A stretch of DNA of 64,000 bases, from the NCBI RefSeq assembly GCF_014196635.1, contig NZ_JACIEB010000008.1, forward strand, positions 86,008 to 150,007, written 5' to 3'. Positions 62,749-64,000 of this stretch are shown here, in pieces. The notes under the pieces were generated by a model that was not told the origin of the DNA, made no database searches, and was given only the letters and a program-made list of their open reading frames with translations. Within the stretch, counting starts at the first letter, position 1, and each line of letters begins with the position of its first letter. Origin of the DNA: Sphingobium fontiphilum (lineage in GTDB: Bacteria > Pseudomonadota > Alphaproteobacteria > Sphingomonadales > Sphingomonadaceae). Both the position numbers and the translations under genes were made by a program.

Positions 62749-63624
62749 ATGAAGCGTATCGCCATGCTCGCACTGGTCGCGAGTGCGTCGCCCTTGATGG
62801 CGCAAACACCTGTTCCGCAAGAACCGGTGAGCGCCGCTCCGGCCCCTGCCTCGCCTCCGATTTCCATCGTCTTTTCAGACAAGGGCGCGAACGGGATGAG
62901 CGATCTTCCCCTCGGCGTCCACCGGATCCCCGACAGCGACGTCGTTGTCTCGGGCTATCAGGGCGGCGGCGGGATCGGGCTGCTGTTCGGCGTGGTGGGC
63001 ATGCTGGTGCAAAGTTCGGTCAATGCCGAGGCCGGCTCGGGCAAGGTCCGCAATGTCGAGGACGATCTGCGCTTCGACGTCCGGGCCAAAGCGATCGAGA
63101 TGACCAGCGCGGTCATGGCGGGCGACCAGTTCCGGACCGCCTTCACCCTCACGCCCCAGCCGGGCGGCCCCACGATGACGGTGTCGCCCTATGTCGTGCT
63201 CACCTTCGTCAAAAAGACCGAAGATGTCCGCCCCTATGTCGTGCTGAAGACAAAGGTCGCGACCGGCGGCGATTCCGGCAAGACGATCAAATATTTCTGC
63301 TGCGAAGGCAAGGCGTTGCCGCTCGCGAGCCTGACCGAAAACAACGGCGCCCTTCTCAAGGAAGTGCTGACGGCCGAACTCGACACCGCCGTCAACGTGA
63401 TGCTGCTTGATCGGTCGCAGCCCTTCCCCCGCAACGATGATGCCAGGCTCGATGTCAACGGCCTGCTTCCCTTCGTCGGCAAGCCTCTGAAGTGGCGGGG
63501 ATATGATCTGGGCAGCTACAAGGATTACCGGCTTGTGGAGTTTCGTGGCGGGATGATGGTCTTCGGGGGCGTGAATATCGTCGAACCGGGCGGGCTGGAA
63601 ATCACCCCCGCGGTCAAGAAATGA
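62749..63624 (+). CDS. Hypothetical exported protein
   Basis: 291-aa protein with a signal peptide (MKRIAMLALVASASPLMAQ). A hydrophobic Gly-rich stretch (VVVSGYQGGGGIGLLFGVVGMLVQSS, about residues 65-90) may insert in or associate with a membrane. The rest is predicted beta-rich, with adjacent Cys in FCCEGKAL. No family recognised. The ATG follows AGGGGGGG at 8 nt. It stands alone between the OYE relic and a repeat-rich tail. Confidence 0.65.
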   Translation: MKRIAMLALVASASPLMAQTPVPQEPVSAAPAPASPPISIVFSDKGANGMSDLPLGVHRIPDSDVVVSGYQGGGGIGLLFGVVGMLVQSSVNAEAGSGKVRNVEDDLRFDVRAKAIEMTSAVMAGDQFRTAFTLTPQPGGPTMTVSPYVVLTFVKKTEDVRPYVVLKTKVATGGDSGKTIKYFCCEGKALPLASLTENNGALLKEVLTAELDTAVNVMLLDRSQPFPRNDDARLDVNGLLPFVGKPLKWRGYDLGSYKDYRLVEFRGGMMVFGGVNIVEPGGLEITPAVKK

Positions 63625-64000
63625 TGCTCGACAGCGCGATGGCCTGAAACCTGATTGACCGCGCGCCCCCCGCGCGGTCGCACACCCCGCCCGCGCCCGG
63701 ACCGACGCCCGGACGAAGAAGCCGCCCCTATCCCCGCACAGGATCACGCCAGCCGCCCGCCCCGAAACCCATCGTCACCCCGCCCCGAAACCCATCGTCA
63801 CCCCGGCCCTGAGCCGGGGTCCAGCTTCCCTCAATTTACTGCACTGTCACCGAAATCTGCGGGTCGCAGCGTTCCCCGCGCGATTTTGGGGGTTAAGTAA
63901 ACTGTCATGTCTGGACGGCGCCCTGCGATCAAGGGTGAAGTTGTGGTGAAGTAACGGTATCGGGGTGCGGTCATGTCTTCGGCCTGTTTGGCGTGGGGGT
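63625..64000. other. Repeat-rich non-coding tail
   Basis: About 376 bp without a supported gene. It contains a tandem 23-bp unit (63767-63789 and 63790-63812, beginning ACCCATCGTCACCCC) and a second copy of the GC-rich palindromic repeat (63790-63832). An ATG at 63973 opens a frame that runs off the window; it is too short to judge. Confidence 0.5.
63790..63832. repeat. GC-rich dispersed palindromic repeat, copy 2
   Basis: ACCCATCGTCACCCCGGCCC then TGAGCCGGGGTCCAGCTTCC, nearly identical to 62553-62594, with the CCCCGGC...GCCGGGG stem. The preceding 23 bp repeats its start in tandem. Confidence 0.8.

Noticed and set aside
63767..63832. Possible CRISPR array start
   Set aside because: There are only two adjacent units with no spacer and a GC-rich palindrome; no cas genes are nearby.
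63973..64000. Possible gene start at the right edge
   Set aside because: Only nine codons are visible; nothing can be said about it.

Overview
The window is chromosomal DNA from a high-GC alphaproteobacterium, most likely a sphingomonad (Sphingobium/Sphingomonas/Novosphingobium group). The evidence is the GC-rich codon use, the ExbB-ExbD-ExbD set, the mitochondrial-type accessory proteins (NDUFA12, COQ9, an SDHAF4-like DUF1674 protein), an UrcA protein, DUF2155, DUF4169, and the purH / heparinase / rpe / rsmB neighbourhood. Genes are tightly packed, often with ATGA or TGATG overlaps. I see no rRNA, tRNA, CRISPR array or intact transposase.

Layout: (1) 1-1.7 kb, TonB energising genes ending in a strong terminator. 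(2) 1.8-10.1 kb, housekeeping and envelope genes: PilZ protein, ABC exporter, dipeptide epimerase, phosphoesterase, DUF192, NDUFA12, DUF2155, aat and a membrane dipeptidase; DUF2155 and aat overlap tail to tail by 199 nt. (3) 10.1-13.1 kb, a Mla-type (MCE) lipid transport set split into two convergent halves. (4) 13.1-23.5 kb, the most unusual block. It encodes a membrane RyR-domain protein, an exported papain-like protease, a predicted beta-barrel, an exported caspase-like/FGE fusion, an exported caspase-like protein with an EF-hand loop, two small exported proteins and a membrane-anchored TIR protein. The minus-strand genes look like one transcription unit running into the Mla permease and ATPase genes. 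(5) 23.5-25.4 kb, a scar region with the 3' relic of a second dipeptidase gene, an AT-rich orphan gene and inverted repeats.

(6) 25.4-33.7 kb, a UDP-glucuronate epimerase-like gene, an acetyltransferase / JmjC-cupin / acetyltransferase trio, a DinG-type helicase, SixA and a GNAT. (7) 33.7-44.4 kb, MerR regulator, a zinc-type TonB receptor with a His-rich loop and a candidate Zur site, queG, an ABC exporter pair, a Tat-exported MsrB, and a GT-C / GtrA / FAD-enzyme glycosylation operon. (8) 44.5-58.1 kb, UrcA, purH, heparinase, rpe, a PAS protein, rsmB, a flavoprotein, htpX, DUF1674 and galU. (9) 58.1-64 kb, ssb, feoB-feoA, COQ9, an EamA transporter, a truncated old-yellow-enzyme relic and a secreted orphan.

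Several non-coding elements stand out: a roughly 133-bp palindromic element flanked by 13-bp direct repeats next to the flavoprotein stop codon, a roughly 177-bp cruciform after msrB, a triple hairpin before htpX, and two types of dispersed inverted or GC-rich repeat. The best candidate for a previously undescribed system is block 4. It combines TIR, caspase-like, RyR and papain-like modules, but the predicted export of its proteases separates it from known cytosolic TIR-caspase immunity.
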